Assembly: GCF_029867415.1 (NCBI RefSeq)
Contig: NW_026705585.1
Coordinates: forward strand, 124,001-188,000
Origin: Vicia villosa
Lineage: Eukaryota > Streptophyta > Magnoliopsida > Fabales > Fabaceae
Length of the DNA: 64,000 nucleotides
Reading direction: 5' to 3'
This document shows, in pieces, positions 11,005 to 22,848 of this stretch (position 1 is its first letter; every line of letters starts with the position of its first letter). Under the pieces are notes generated by a model, which made no database searches, had not been told where the DNA came from, and saw only the letters and a program-made list of their open reading frames with translations. A program made the translations under genes and the position numbers.

Positions 11005-12089
11005 TGAAGGATAGAAAAACACTTAGAAAGGGGGGGGGGGGGGTTGAATAAGTGTAGCTTTAAAACTCTTAAGATAAAAACAATTTGCACAATGATTTTT
11101 ATCCTGGTTCATTGTTAACTAAACTACTCCAGTCCACCCCCTTGGAGTGATTTACCTCACCTGAGAATTTAATCCACTAATCAATCTTGATTACAATGGT
11201 TTTCCACTTAGATACCTTCTAAGTCTTCTAGAGTATTCTGATCACACCTTGATCACTCTAGGAACCTTTTATAAATGAATGTAAAACAAATTCTTACAAG
11301 AGTATTACAATGCTTCTTAATAATCTATAATCAAAACTGTGATATTTCTCTTAAGTTCTAAGCTTAAATCTCACTAAGATATTACAATGAAGTGAGGTTG
11401 AAGATGAAGTTTGATAGCTTTTGATTTCAGCAGAGTTTCAGCAAGATTGAAAAGTTGTTCGTAAGTTGGTAACCTTGCTTCTGATCAGAACTTCACTATT
11501 TATAGACGTTTTGAGAAGATGACCATTGGGAGCATTTAATGCTTTGCGTGATCCGTACAGCATTGCATTTAATGTTTCACTCTTTTGTCAACTACCTCGA
11601 GCCTTGCTTTTCCTGTTTTTATTGTCTTTGCCGTTAATAGCTTCTAACGTTCCTTTTGTCAGTCAGCGTAGCCTGCCATCTTGTACTTGCTTCTGATCTG
11701 ATGTTTGTAGATACAACGTTTGAATTTCATCAGAGTCAAACAGTTTGGTGCAGAGCATCTTCTTGTCTTCTGACCTTGAAGAGCTTCTAGTGTGATACCA
11801 TGAGAACTTCAGTGCTTCTGCTTCTGATCTCAATTTCTTCTGATGCTTTAATAGACCATGTTCTGATTTTGCTTGACCATCTTCTGATGTCTTACCAGAG
11901 CATGTTCTGATGTTGCATGCTGAACCTTCTGAGTCAGTGCTTCTTGCGCTGATTTTGTGCATACTCTTTATATGTTTCCTGAAATGGAAATTGCATAGGA
12001 TTAGAGTACCACATTATCTTATACAAAATTCATATACATTGTTATCATCAAAACTAAGAATATTAATCAGAACAATTCTTGTTCTAACA
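11005..12089 (-). mobile_element. 3' LTR of the SIRE-type element
   Basis: Minus-strand LTR of 1085 bp beginning TGTTAGAACAAGAATTG at 12089 and ending with a C-run then TTTCTAAGTG...ATCCTTCA at 11005. A poly-G tract (about 11030-11043 on the plus strand) lies near its end. Both ends are those I know for legume SIRE/Maximus LTRs. Its first 436 bp reappear at 19639-20074. Confidence 0.92.
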
Positions 12090-12108
12090 ATCTCCCCCTT
12101 TTTGATGA
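12090..12108 (-). promoter_or_regulatory. polypurine tract of the SIRE-type element
   Basis: Minus-strand AAAAAGGGGGAGAT lies immediately before the LTR start TGTTAGAAC. This is the plus-strand primer site and confirms orientation. Confidence 0.85.
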
Positions 12109-13092
12109 TGACAAAAACATATATAATTGATATGAATTTACAATCAGAATATCAGATGGCTAAAGACAAATACACAGTTATAGCATAAGCATATAAACAT
12201 AGTGTGTGAATATGTCTCCCCCTGAGATGAATAATCTCCCCCTGAAATAAATACTGGAAGAAGTTTACAAATAAAAGACTTCCCTGAGTATTTTCCATTT
12301 AAGTTGAGACGTTCACATATGCCTAGAACTTCAGAACATTCAGAGCTTCTGCTTCTTGCTTCCATAGGACAACTTCAGAGCTTTGAATTTCTTCTTGAAT
12401 CATTGCATGCTTGATTGTATCAGAACATTCTTGAATGTACCAGAGCATTATCAGAGCATCTCTACATCCTGAAACGTTTCAGAACAAACTATACAGCAAA
12501 AGTCAGAGCATGAATGAATCAGAATATTCTTTTAAGAAAGAACATGTATTAGAGCAAACAGTTCTTAAAAGAAATATGTATCAGAACATAAAATATGTAT
12601 CAGAGCACATAAAAAGTGTATCAGAACATATAAGAGATAAGAATGTGTTAGAGCGTATTCTATCACAAGAATATCAGAACATTATTCCTTCTTGCTTCTG
12701 ATCTTGAAGCTTCACAGCACTCAGCTTGCTTCAATTTCCATGAGCATGTTTCTTTACAGAATTGTTTTTCCCCATGTCTTTGCTTCTCATGTTGAGCTTT
12801 TTCAGAATGTCTTCAATTCTGCAAAAATCTTAAAGACATAGAACTTGCAAATTTTGTTAGAAATGTTGAGACTTACTCCCAGTAACTGATATAATAAATC
12901 AAATCAATTATCACATTTTCTCCCCCTTTTTGTCATAACATCAAAAAAACATAAAACATTCAGATGAAAAACAAAACAAAATGAGAGAAAAAAAGATTTC
13001 ATTGATTCATCAGAAGATATCAGAAGATACAAAAACATATGCAAGAAACAAATGCAAGAAACAAGAGACAACTAAGACACAAATGACTACGA
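12109..13092 (-). mobile_element. SIRE-type element, region between env-like ORF and 3' LTR
   Basis: Non-coding. Between about 12400 and 12720 the motif atcagaacat/atcagagca is repeated in irregular tandem, and clusters of cagaagc/gcttctg recur throughout. A second purine-rich run (AAAAAGGGGGAGA on minus, near 12920) may be an internal polypurine tract. Confidence 0.6.
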
Positions 13093-14849
13093 CTAGCCTA
13101 GCTTAGAGACTATCTTGGCTAGAAGGTCTTGAATCTCAGAAGTGCTTTCAGATTGCTTACTCATGAAAGACCGAAACTCATCATGAGTATCTTCATGCTT
13201 ATCCAAGCGAGAAGCTAGATCAGCTTGATTCTTTTGAAGAACCTCCAAAGTCTTCACCAGACGAGAGGGTTCACTAGAAGAAGCTTCACTACCATCATTC
13301 AGTGGAATGGCATGCTCAACAGCAGCATCTATCATGAGAACATCACCTTGATTTTCCTCAACAAGAACTTTCTCAGCAGGATGATTCTCATCAGCACTTT
13401 GTTTCTCAGAATCAGCTTCTACCATAGAAGCATCTTCAGAATATTCTAGAGTAGGTAGATCAGAATCTTCATTCTCAAGAGCTTGGAGAATGGCAGCCAG
13501 ATTTCTTGGAGGAGTGGGAGCAGTAACTTCTGAAGGGTAGACAACCTCAGGAATGACCATGTTAGGAGCCTTCTCAGAAGGATTCCCCCTTAGCCAGTTG
13601 AATAGCCATTGGAAATCTCCAGTCAGAACAGGATATTTAGGCTTCCATACAATAATCTCCCAAGAATGTGCTTCTTGTTCAGCTTCAGGAACTTCTGAAA
13701 GTTCATCAACAAATTCTTTCTCTTCAAAACAATACCTGCCTCCGAGATGACTGAACCAGAAATCTTCATAGGGTCTGAGAATCCCAAGAGGACGTGGAGC
13801 TTCTGCTTCACATATCTTCTGAAGCTTCAGAAACTCAGAGTTCATCTTTCTTCAAAAAATTCTCCAGAGATTTCTCAGAGAAACATCATCCATCCTAGCA
13901 TGATGTGCAGCCCGCAAAGTCTCTAAATCTGTCTGCAATCTTAGTTTTAAAATTTCAAAACGTACACCAACAGAAAATTCCCGACGGGATTTGCGTCTGG
14001 TGATAGCAGAGTCTGGGTTCAGAAAGAAGTAGGGTTGAGGTTCTCTATCAAGAAAAAGAGATGAAACTTCTTCTTCTTTTGACTCAGGGTCTAGCACCAC
14101 AAGCTCAGGTTCAGGACGAGGCCTAGGTGTATAGTTGCAATCATGAAACAATTGTGCCAAAGAACCAGAACATTTTGATTCTGAAGCATGTGAATTGTTT
14201 GCAACAGGATTATCAGAGGGATTATTTTGAGTGGGGGTCACAAAAGGTTCATAGTTAGCATGAGGAGGGGGTTGAGAAGTGAAAACATTTGAGTGAGGAG
14301 GAAAAAGGGTTTGAAGGGGTTGGATATCAAGAACGAGAGTATCAAGGGGATGGCCAGAAGCAGTGTTGGTTATGGGTGAAGAAGGAGGGGTAAAAACATT
14401 GGTAAGGGGAGAATAAGGAGGGGTGAGAACATTGGTGTGTTGAGGTGATTTTGCTGGGGCTGTTTCTGGTTGATTTTCTGGTTGAGGGGTAACCGGAACT
14501 TCTGTTGGTACAGATTCTGAATTTAAAATAGAGACAGAGACAGGTTCAGAAATATGTATACCTTTGGATATCTTTTGAGACCCTTCAGAATCAGCTTCAA
14601 CCCTTTTTCTCTTCTTCTTCTTCTTCTCATAGACAGGCTTTACCTTGCCCAGAGCAATTTCTCTCTTTCTGGCAGTTTCCTTCAGTTGCTCTTCTTTATT
14701 CAGTTCTTCTTGGAACACTTCTTCTACTTGTTGATTCACAGCTTCTTGAAACTCTTCTTCTTCAACAACAACTTCCTTTTTCTTTTTATTTTTCTTCCTC
14801 TTTTTCTTTCCTACTTCCTTCTCATCTTCTGCTTTCTTTTCTTTCTTCG

Positions 14850-14880
<31 letters not shown>

Positions 14881-16215
14881 CTTCTTCTTTCTCTCAGCAG
14901 CTTCTTGTTCAATATTTTCATTTTCAACTAATACTTCTTGATTTTCTTCAGCTACATCTTCTTCCACAGCAACATTCTCATTTTCAACTTCTACAACAGC
15001 TTCTTCTTGAATTTCCTTCTCCTTGTTAACAGAAAGACGATCAAACTTACGCTTTGTTCTTCTTTCTTTGTTGACAACAACTTCTGGAGCAACTTCTAAG
15101 ACATCTTATGAGACTGCAGGCCTGGAAGTGGAGGCTTTCTTACGACTAACTTTAGTAGGAGCATCTTGGGCACCACCTTCCCTGGGAGTGTTAAGATATT
15201 GAACCTTAACTCCTGGCAGCTCATTTCTGAAAAACATTTCAAACTCAGCAAGAACAAGACTTCTTCTGCTTCTTGCTCCAGGGAGAGGTTAGGTAATATT
15301 TCTAACAGTTTGAATAAGATTCATCTTTCTCAAGGTGTTGGCATTCAAGAAGCTTCCTGTAACAGTAACAAGATCCCAGACGATTCCTTGAGCTTCCAAG
15401 TCTTCAATAGTCTTGGTATGAACCAGAATATTGGAAAGGATTCTTCCAAAAGGAATAATATTTCTTTTCTTCGTTCTGAATGCATTTCTGGAGTCCCTTA
15501 CAACATGCCACATATGATTGAAAATGATGTAAATGATATCAACCTTCTTCTGAGTACCAATGCAGTACAAGATGTATTGCTGCTCTTTGTTGACAAAGTT
15601 TGGAGAATGGGTTGCTTTTTTGTGATAGAAACACCCTAGAAGAATCTTGGTCCAGACTTTGTAAAGGTCCTTCATATCTTTGACATCTTTTGTTTTCTTC
15701 ACATCTGTGTATAGTTCAGTCAGAACAGCATCCCAATCCGTTCTTTTATTAGATTCAAAGACACCTTCAGGGTTTCTCAAATCGAACATCATTCTCAGAA
15801 TGTTCTCAGTGATGACGACCATTCTTCCATGAACAAAAGATATAATCGCTTTAGGGGCTACGACAGCATGAACCTAAAATTCTTTTACCAGTTCTGGATA
15901 AACCGGTCCACTGAACTCAAAAAATAATGACGTCCACCCTTGAAAGAGCATGTTATCCTTGAGATGAAACTCATGTTCTTCAAGACTGTCGAAATCAACC
16001 ACTAACTCATAAATCACTTCTAACTCGTTCCTAGGAATCAGGCAAGTGATTACCGGAACAATCTGTTGTTCTTCTCCTTGTTGAAGTTGCTGAGAAGAGG
16101 AACCAACGAATTGCGATAAAGAAGCAGCCATTTGAGCACAACTGAGATTACTGGATTTCTTCTTGGGTTTGTGTTTAGGGTTAGAGAAAATGGCGAACAA
16201 ATTCCAGAAATGCAT
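13093..16215 (-). pseudogene. env-like ORF of the SIRE-type element, broken
   Basis: A single long minus-strand reading region with start candidates at 16215 or 16131 (MAASLSQFVGSSSQ). The first third carries a domain found in plant transposon-associated and env-like proteins: WTKILLGCFYHKKATHSPNF and KRNIIPFGRILSNILVHTKT, about 15400-15650. It is followed by a highly charged, lysine/glutamate-rich middle (13852-15060) with a poly-lysine run, a proline-rich stretch, then a C-terminal part with RPYEDFWFSHLGGRYCFEE (about 13740-13795) and a coiled-coil-like end near 13100-13260. At least two stops or frameshifts (near 15100, 15290 and 13848) break it. I see no clear signal peptide. The true function of these ORFs is not established. 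It lies directly after integrase because RT-RNase H is deleted. Confidence 0.7.
14850..14890. repeat. (TTC)n microsatellite encoding poly-lysine
   Basis: A run of ttc triplets on the plus strand, read as AAG on the minus strand, gives an unbroken lysine tract of more than ten residues within the charged middle of the env-like ORF. Slippage of the triplet probably changes the length of the tract. Confidence 0.8.
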
Positions 16216-16551
16216 GAAAGAGGAGAGAGAATGAGAGCGAAAAAGATAAACATTGTGATTTGAAATGAATATATAGAGGCGGATTTGAAAAAGAATGCAA
16301 TGAAATTATGAGAATGAACAGTTATAGAATCAAATGAAATCAAGTGCATTAAATGAGGAATGACGTTAGGTGAGAGAACGTGATATTTGAAACGATTTGC
16401 ACAGTTACCTAGGGTGGCGTCCCATCAGTTACACGCACGCTTTTACCTAGAGAGTGAACACGTGTTCACCATCAGAAAGTGCTTGGTGATAGCTGTTTAG
16501 CTTTGATTTTTGCTTCTGATGAAAGTTAGACTTCTTAACTTCTGATTCTGA

Positions 16552-18105
16552 TCATTGATTCTGACTTCCATTCTTTAGACAAGATCTTGTTCTGATTGGA
16601 TCATCTTTCTTTCCAAGAATAACATCTTCTGAGTGAGCAGAGGTGAGTCTAGAAGATCTTCTGACTGTTGGCTCTTCAGAAATTCTGAGATTCTCTAAAG
16701 ATGCAGGAACTTGATCTTCTGATACTTTGCTTCTTGGTTCTTCAGCTTCTAATATATTAATATCTAAATCTGCAAAATTCTCAAACTGCTTTGGCTTTTC
16801 AAGACCAAGCTTATTATCAAATCTGATATTGATTGATTTTTCCACAACCAATGTTTCAGTGTTGTATACTCTATAGCCTTTAGAGCGTTCAGAATATCCA
16901 AGAAGGAAACACTTCTGTGCCTTAGAATCAAACTTACCAAGATGATCTTTAGTATTCAGAATAAAACAAACACATCCAAAAGGATGAAAATATGAAATGT
17001 TGGGCTTTCTGTTCTTCCACAATTCATAAGGAGTCTTATTAAGAATAGGTCTTATAGAGATTCTATTCTGAATATAGCATGCAATGTTTATTTCTTCTGC
17101 CCAGAAATGCTTAGCTATATTGGTTTCATTGATCATGGTTCTGGCCATTTCTTGTAGAGTCCTATTCTTTCGCTCTACAACTCCATTTTGTTGTGGAGTT
17201 CTAGGGCAAGAGAAAACATGGGCAATACCATTTTCTTTGAAGTAAACCTCAAAGAATCTGTTCTCAAATTCGCCACCATGATCACTTCTGACCTTTATGA
17301 TTTTACACTCTTTCTCAAATTGAATCTGAGTGCAGAATTCAAAGAACACTAAATGAGACTCATCCTTGTGTTTTAAGAACTTTACCCATGTCCAGCGGCT
17401 ATAATCATCTACGATGACTAATCCATATTTTTTCCCTCTGACAGATGCTGTTTTGACTGGGCCAAACAGATCAATGTGCAGAAGGTCTAGCGGCATAGAG
17501 GAAGAAACAACATTCTTAGACTTGAATGCAGGTTTGGAGAACTTGCCCTTCTGACATGCTTCGCAAAGAGCATTTGATTTATATTTCAGATTAGGGAGAC
17601 CTCTGACCAGATTTAGTTTGTTAATCTGAGAAATCTTTCTCAAACTAGCATGGCCTAATCTTCTGTGCCAGACCCATTGCTCTTCACTAACAGACATAAG
17701 ACAAGTTACCTTCTGATTCTTAAGATCTTGAAGATCAATCTTGTAAATGTTGTTCTTTCTCTTGCCTGTAAATAGGATTGAGCCATCCTTCTGACTTACA
17801 GCCTTGCAAGAATTTTGATTAAAGATTATGTCATAACCATTGTCACTTAATTGACTTATGGACAACAAGTTATGAGCTAATCCATCTACCAGAAGAACAT
17901 TAGTTATAGAAGGAGAGTTACCAGTACTTATGGTTCCTGAGCCAATTATCTTGCCCTTCTGATCTCCTCTAAACTTAACTTCTCCAGCAGATTTAAGCAC
18001 CAGGTCTTGGAACATAGACCTTCTTCCCGTCATGTGTCGAGAGCACCCAGAGTCCAGGTACCATGACATGCTTTCCTTCTTCTTTGCGGCCAAGGATATC
18101 TGCAA
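16552..18105 (-). CDS. copia protease-integrase (517 aa, RT missing)
   Basis: Open for 517 codons. The protease active site is WYLDSGCSRHMTG near residues 16-28. The GAG-pre-integrase zinc module follows, with WHRRLGHAS and ALCEACQKGKFSKP giving the HHCC ligands near residues 145-190. The integrase core shows LHIDLFGPV, then VRSDHGGEFENRF, then GVVERKNRTLQEMART, which supply the D, D and E of the catalytic triad. FHPFGCVCF and KCFLLGYSERSKGYRVYN are the usual C-terminal blocks. It should cut and paste element cDNA in the nucleus. The frame ends just after RTRSCLKNGSQ, where the intact family runs into reverse transcriptase. That module is deleted and the env-like region starts about 340 bp further. 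The start overlaps the gag/linker frame, so the real product was part of a polyprotein. Confidence 0.88.
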   Translation of the reverse strand: MQISLAAKKKESMSWYLDSGCSRHMTGRRSMFQDLVLKSAGEVKFRGDQKGKIIGSGTISTGNSPSITNVLLVDGLAHNLLSISQLSDNGYDIIFNQNSCKAVSQKDGSILFTGKRKNNIYKIDLQDLKNQKVTCLMSVSEEQWVWHRRLGHASLRKISQINKLNLVRGLPNLKYKSNALCEACQKGKFSKPAFKSKNVVSSSMPLDLLHIDLFGPVKTASVRGKKYGLVIVDDYSRWTWVKFLKHKDESHLVFFEFCTQIQFEKECKIIKVRSDHGGEFENRFFEVYFKENGIAHVFSCPRTPQQNGVVERKNRTLQEMARTMINETNIAKHFWAEEINIACYIQNRISIRPILNKTPYELWKNRKPNISYFHPFGCVCFILNTKDHLGKFDSKAQKCFLLGYSERSKGYRVYNTETLVVEKSINIRFDNKLGLEKPKQFENFADLDINILEAEEPRSKVSEDQVPASLENLRISEEPTVRRSSRLTSAHSEDVILGKKDDPIRTRSCLKNGSQNQ

Positions 18106-19638
18106 TAGGAATAATCTTTTCCTTAGGTACCCACATTTTCTTGGGTCCTTTCTTGTTAGTTCTTCTCAAGTTCTGATTGAACTTGGGTTTAGCATTATAA
18201 ACAATATGAGGTACAACATGATAATCCTTATTCTGAGTTACATGATATTTTCTAGGTTGTGTCACATGCTTCTTAGTGTGTGTAATGTGAAAGCTTTTGG
18301 CATGTGATGTGAGCCTAATATCATGGGAGTGGCCATACTTGAACTGATCATACAATGGCTTGTATGTGATTTTCATATCATCTATAGGTTCAAGTTTGTA
18401 TGGGGTATCACCCTCAAAGCCAATGCCAACTCTCTTGTTTCCAGAAACAACATATATCATAGAAGCAAGATGACTTCTGCCAATACTTCTAGATAAGAAC
18501 TTTCTAAAGCTCAAGTCATATTCTTTCAGAATATGGTTCAGACTAGGAATGGACTTTTCTGAGTCAGAAGGAGATCCAACATCTTTGGATAATTTTAAAA
18601 AAATTTCCTTCAGTTCAGAATTTTCCAGTTCCAGATTCAAATAGCTTTTTCAGCTTTTTGTATTTGATACTAAGATGAGCCTTGAGTTCCAGAAGTTCTG
18701 TTAGACTGGAAACTAACTCTTCTCTAGATAGTTCATAAAATACCTCTTCAGAATCTAATTCTGATGTAGATTCTGATCCATCATCAACTGTGGCCATCAG
18801 TGCAATGTTTGCCTGCTCGCCTTCAGAGTCTGATTCTGATTCTGATGAATCAGAATCATCCGAAGTTGCCATAAGACCTTTCTTCTTATGAAATTTCTTC
18901 TTGGGCTTCTCCTTCGAAGCTTTGGACACTCACTCTTGTAGTGACCTGGCTCATTGCATTCAAAGCAAGTGACCTTCTTCTTGTCATATCTTCTACTTCC
19001 AGAAGATTCTCCTTTTTCAAGCTTCTTAGAACTTTTGAAGTTCTTGAACTTCCTATGCTTGCTCTTCCAGAGTTGGTTTACCCTTCTGGAGATCATGGAC
19101 AGTTCATCTTCTTCTTCTGATTCTGATTCTTCAGAATCTTCTCTTCAGCCTAAAAAGCGTTAGTGCATTTTTTATAATTAGATTTTAATGCAATAGACTT
19201 ACCTTTCTTCTGAGGTTCATTAGCATCCAGCACTATTTCATGACTCCTCAGGGCGCTGATCAGCTCTTCCAAAGAGACTTCATTCAGATTCTTTGCTATC
19301 TTGAATGCAGTCACCATTGGGCCCCATCTTCTTGGCAAGCTTTTGATGATCTTCTTGACATGATCAGCTTTGGTATATCCCTTGTCAAGAACTCTCAATC
19401 CAGCAGTTAGCGTTTGAAATCTTGAGAACATTGTCTCAATGTTTTCATCATCCTCCATCTTGAAGGCTTCATATTTATGGATCAAGGCAAGAGCTTTTGT
19501 CCCCTTGACTTGGGCATTTCCCTCATGAGTCATTTTCAATGATTCATATATATCATGGGCAGCTTCCCTGTTAGATATCTTCTCATATTCAGCGTGAGAG
19601 ATAGTATTCAGCAAAACCGTCCTTGACTTGTGATGATT
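17993..19638 (-). pseudogene. copia gag and gag-pol linker, N-terminus deleted
   Basis: Three overlapping frames together represent SIRE-type Gag. 19150-19638 holds a copia gag-polypeptide domain (VSLEELISALRSHE near its end). 18797-19096 holds a zinc knuckle CFECNEPGHYKSEC (CX2CX4HX4C) that binds RNA. 18615-18929 is an acidic serine-rich tract followed by a coiled-coil-like segment, and 17993-18640 a basic linker leading to the protease. Shifts between frames near 19130, 18900 and 18630 break the polyprotein. The N-terminal part of Gag and the primer site are lost at a junction at 19638/19639, where gag is fused to the middle of the LTR across a short shared ttttgtc. Confidence 0.82.
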
Positions 19639-20074
19639 TTTTGTCAGTCAACGTAGCCTGCCATCTTGTACTTGCTTCTGATCTGATGTTTATAGATACA
19701 ACGTTTGAATTTCATCAGAGTCAAACAGCTTGGTGCAGAGCATTTTCTTGTCTTCTGACCTTGAAGAGCTTCTAGCGTGATACCATGAGAACTTCAGTGC
19801 TTCTGCTTCTGATCTTAAGTTCTTCTGATGCTTCAATAGACCATGTTCTGATTCTGCTTGACCAGCTTCTGATGTCTTGCCAGAGCATGTTCTGATGTTG
19901 CATGCTGAACCTTCTGAGTCAGTGCTTCTTGCGTTGATTTTATGCATACTCTATATATGTTTCCTGAAATGGAAATTGCATAGGATTAGAGTACCACATT
20001 ATCTTATACAAAATTCATATACATTGTTATCATCAAAACTAAGAATAATTATCAGAACAATTCTTGTTCTAACA
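19639..20074 (-). mobile_element. truncated 5' LTR of the SIRE-type element
   Basis: Matches the first 436 bp of the complete LTR (11654-12089) with equal length and about 16 differences by eye. It starts at TGTTAGAACAAG (20074) and stops where gag begins. The deleted segment includes the rest of the LTR, the primer-binding site and the gag start. Confidence 0.9.
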
Positions 20075-21825
20075 ATAAATCCACTTCAGGGTAAAGGACT
20101 AAGACCTACTCTTTGGCTCTGTCAAACGCCTCATCACTAGCTGTCAACACTTCGATCTGCGACTTCCTCAAAGATTCTTTCAGTTCTTCATTGGCATCTA
20201 TGGCCGACTTCAGCTGATCCTTCAGATCAGAAATAAAGTTGTTGAACTCGGAATCAGAGGACTCCTTCTTGGTCTTCAGCTTGGCAAGATCTTTTTCAAA
20301 GCCGAAAGCCTTGTCTTCCGCATCCTTCAAGCTCTTCTCCAACTTAGCCATCTCCTCTTCCTGGAGCTTCCGGTCCTTCCCAAGGTCGCGGGTCTTTTTC
20401 ATGTTGTCATCTCTGACTTCAAAGAGGCTCCAGGACAGGATCATGCTTCTCATGAGATAAGAGCTTAGGTTCTGAAGGAGCTCTTGAGGACTCACAACCT
20501 TGACTCTCTAGACGTCATCTTCAGCATTCATATAGTCGTATGCCTACTTGATCCCATCAAAATAATTACTCCAGAACCTGAATTCCCCGGGCTTGTCACT
20601 GCTGACTTCACCAGAGCTACACATAAGAGCGAGCATGTCCATGTCTCTTTGACAAGTATCACCGCTCATCACTATGTGTTGCTTCTTTGAAGCCGTTTGA
20701 ACTTGCTTCTCGACGATTTCTTGCACTAGCGTCTCTTGTCCTGGAAGCTCCACGGATGACGACTTAGAGGCCACAAACTTCTTACGTTTGCTGGTCCAGG
20801 TCTCAAGGCCGGAAAGGTCAGACTTGTTCTCGGTCGGGCCTCCAGTTCCTCTCCGGGCAGCACGAGCCTGGAGCAGAAGTTTCTTCTTCTCAGCAAGAGA
20901 TAAGTCAGTCATTTTATTTGCATAAAAGAGAATCGTTTAGATGAGAAATGCATAAAAAGATAAAAAGGTGCTTATCCGATAAAGAGGGCATTACCAAGGA
21001 AAGCCAGAAGTTCCTTATTAGGAACCAGAAGCAAAGACTTAATTTTCATCATCCTGAAAGAGTCTAAAACTTTCAAACAAATGCGCTCCACCTCTCCGAG
21101 CTTCTCAAAAGTGAAACCACATACGGGAACATGGTCCTTCGTTCAGTAGTAGTGAAAGCGGGCATGGCCATCAGCTGCGTAGAGGACTTGGGGATAAGTT
21201 GGACCGCCATTCACTCACACGAACTTACATTTATAATCCTTATAATTGCTGGTGAAGGCTATCAGAAAGCTTCTTGAGGGGATGTCGCTTATTTGTATCC
21301 AACTATTCTTCTCTAAAGCCTTAACTTCGAAGAAAAAGAAAAATAGACTATCGTAGGAACAATTGCAACAGCCTCACAAACCCTTTGAAAGGCTTTTATA
21401 AAGCCCCGGCTATTTGGACGGAGTTGTGATGGCGCGGAATTCACGGTTTTGAGAAGGGAGACTTCAAAGTCCGAGAAGGGGATCCTCACATCAAAGGTCT
21501 CTATCACACTCGGATAAAAATAGAACCGTTCATCTTCAGAACTTGTCGGACGAAGGGTACAAACTCTCTCCCCGGGTCCACAGGGTTCCAGTACTACGTC
21601 GTCTTCATTCCCAGTTGAGGATATATTCCTGAGGGAGTGAAGCTTCGCTATCTCGACCTCATCAAACGAGCTATCCTTGTAGCTCATGACTCTGTCATCA
21701 AAAGGGGCAGCGGTCTGTATTATGAACTCTATGGAACCCGAGGAGGAAGAGGAAGACTAATCAGGGTTATAATAGACCTCTTTAAGGAGTATATCTGCTT
21801 CATCCTTCCCTAAACTCTCTTCCAT
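20075..21825 (-). pseudogene. antisense ORF of the Tat element (Transposase_28-like)
   Basis: Minus-strand ORF lying opposite to the element's own genes. A start codon at 21823-21825 (MEESLGKDEADILLKEVYY) is followed by an in-frame stop at 21757-21759. Further on are FSDFEVSLLKTVNSAPSQL and SRGFIKAFQRVCEAVAIVP (about 21370-21480), blocks of the domain Pfam calls putative gypsy-type transposon (PF04195). A frameshift follows near 21320. The C-terminal part (20106-20910) has a basic region and a long coiled coil (about 20110-20400). It continues across the SIRE insertion to 10920. Such antisense ORFs between pol and the 3' LTR are reported in Tat-lineage elements, and their role is unknown. Stops and shifts indicate it is inactive here. 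Confidence 0.75.
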
Positions 21826-22848
21826 GTCTCTCAAAAACGAATCCCATAGTTCCTTTCTCTCAATGGAATTAGTGGGTTTTGATATCTGTTCTTGTCTAAA
21901 AAAACTTAAGTTAGGTGGGTACCCCTTTAAACGGAGGAGAACCGCTGAGCACGAAGGTGTTTAGATATATTATGGGGGATTTGGAAATAGTGTGCTGTTC
22001 ACTGAATTCCTAGATGAGTGTCTGGCTTATCCCTCATACGGGAGCCCCCTTTTTATAGTTGTTGTGACCTTTACTGCCTCATTTAAGAAGCAACCTTTGG
22101 ATTTCTAGCGTTATAGGCGTTGCCCATCATTGAATACGAAGCTCATTGATGGCATATTTACCCAACAATTACGTCCGACTTGTACATAATCGTGGGGCGT
22201 TATGTCCGAGTTGCATTATGCCTCTACGTCTTCCTTTGATACGCGTCCTTCCCATGTACCCTAGCCGACTAATACTTTGAGGTTTCCCAACATATGGTTA
22301 TGCGCAACTCGGACCGACTCACTCGAGTGTCTCCTCTGGATTGAGGATTCGGCTAGCTTCTATAGATATTCCGGGCTATCTTCTACAAGGTACTCCTTGA
22401 CAGGTTGCGGCCCTTGTAAGAATCCCGCTCCCAGAACACAATCATCTTATGGTATTCACCCATACGTGCCATTACTAAATGTGTTAATTTGAAAAAAAAT
22501 GAACTAAGAGAATAAAAGGAAGAGAAAGATACAATACCTGTGCAGTTAATGCTTATTGGAAAAACTTGAGGAACGAAAACGTTTTTTGGGCTTTTTCACG
22601 AAAGTGATGATGGAAGCGTGGATGGAAAAGGACTTAAATGGGGTTTTAAAGCAATGATGAAGGCTAGTCGAACATTTCCCTAAGAACACTCGTTCCCCAT
22701 AAAAGCCATCATTGTAAAAATCCTAACAACCCGCTAGAAACGCGACCTATCGTCTGGCTGACACGTCTTCAAGCGGCTATAAAAGAATCCGAGGACTCCA
22801 TCCGAGCACATCTTCTCGACGAAAGAGAGGACACGTACTCGGGGGGCT
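21826..22848. mobile_element. Tat element, leader of antisense ORF and pre-LTR spacer
   Basis: No gene. On the minus strand a TATA-like CTATAAAAAGG lies at 22050-22060, about 230 bp before the antisense start codon. The stretch ends in the plus-strand purine-rich run CTCGGGGGGCT (22838-22848), which serves as polypurine tract for the 3' LTR. Confidence 0.6.
22050..22060 (-). promoter_or_regulatory. TATA-like box for the antisense ORF
   Basis: Minus-strand CTATAAAAAGG followed by a C/G-rich then CA-rich stretch, upstream of the antisense ORF. Inferred promoter; no start site can be proven from sequence. Confidence 0.45.

Larger units (their letters stand above)
11005..20074 (-). mobile_element. 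SIRE/Maximus-type Ty1-copia element, defective
   Basis: A 9070-bp minus-strand element flanked by the 5-bp direct repeat ataaa (11000-11004 and 20075-20079). In element order: truncated 5' LTR (19639-20074), gag remnant, zinc knuckle, protease, integrase, env-like region, polypurine tract, complete 3' LTR (11005-12089). It lacks the 3' 650 bp of its 5' LTR, the primer-binding site and gag N-terminus, and the whole RT-RNase H region. It must have inserted as a fuller copy or been packaged in trans, and cannot transpose alone. The 436 bp shared by both LTRs differ at roughly 16 positions by eye, so it is not very recent. It sits inside the Tat antisense ORF. Confidence 0.93.

Noticed and set aside
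14554..14931. Plus-strand leucine/phenylalanine-rich frame
   Set aside because: It is the shadow of the lysine/glutamate-rich env-like ORF on the minus strand.
18032..18307. Plus-strand frames within the copia element
   Set aside because: Antisense to recognisable gag-pol; no own similarity.
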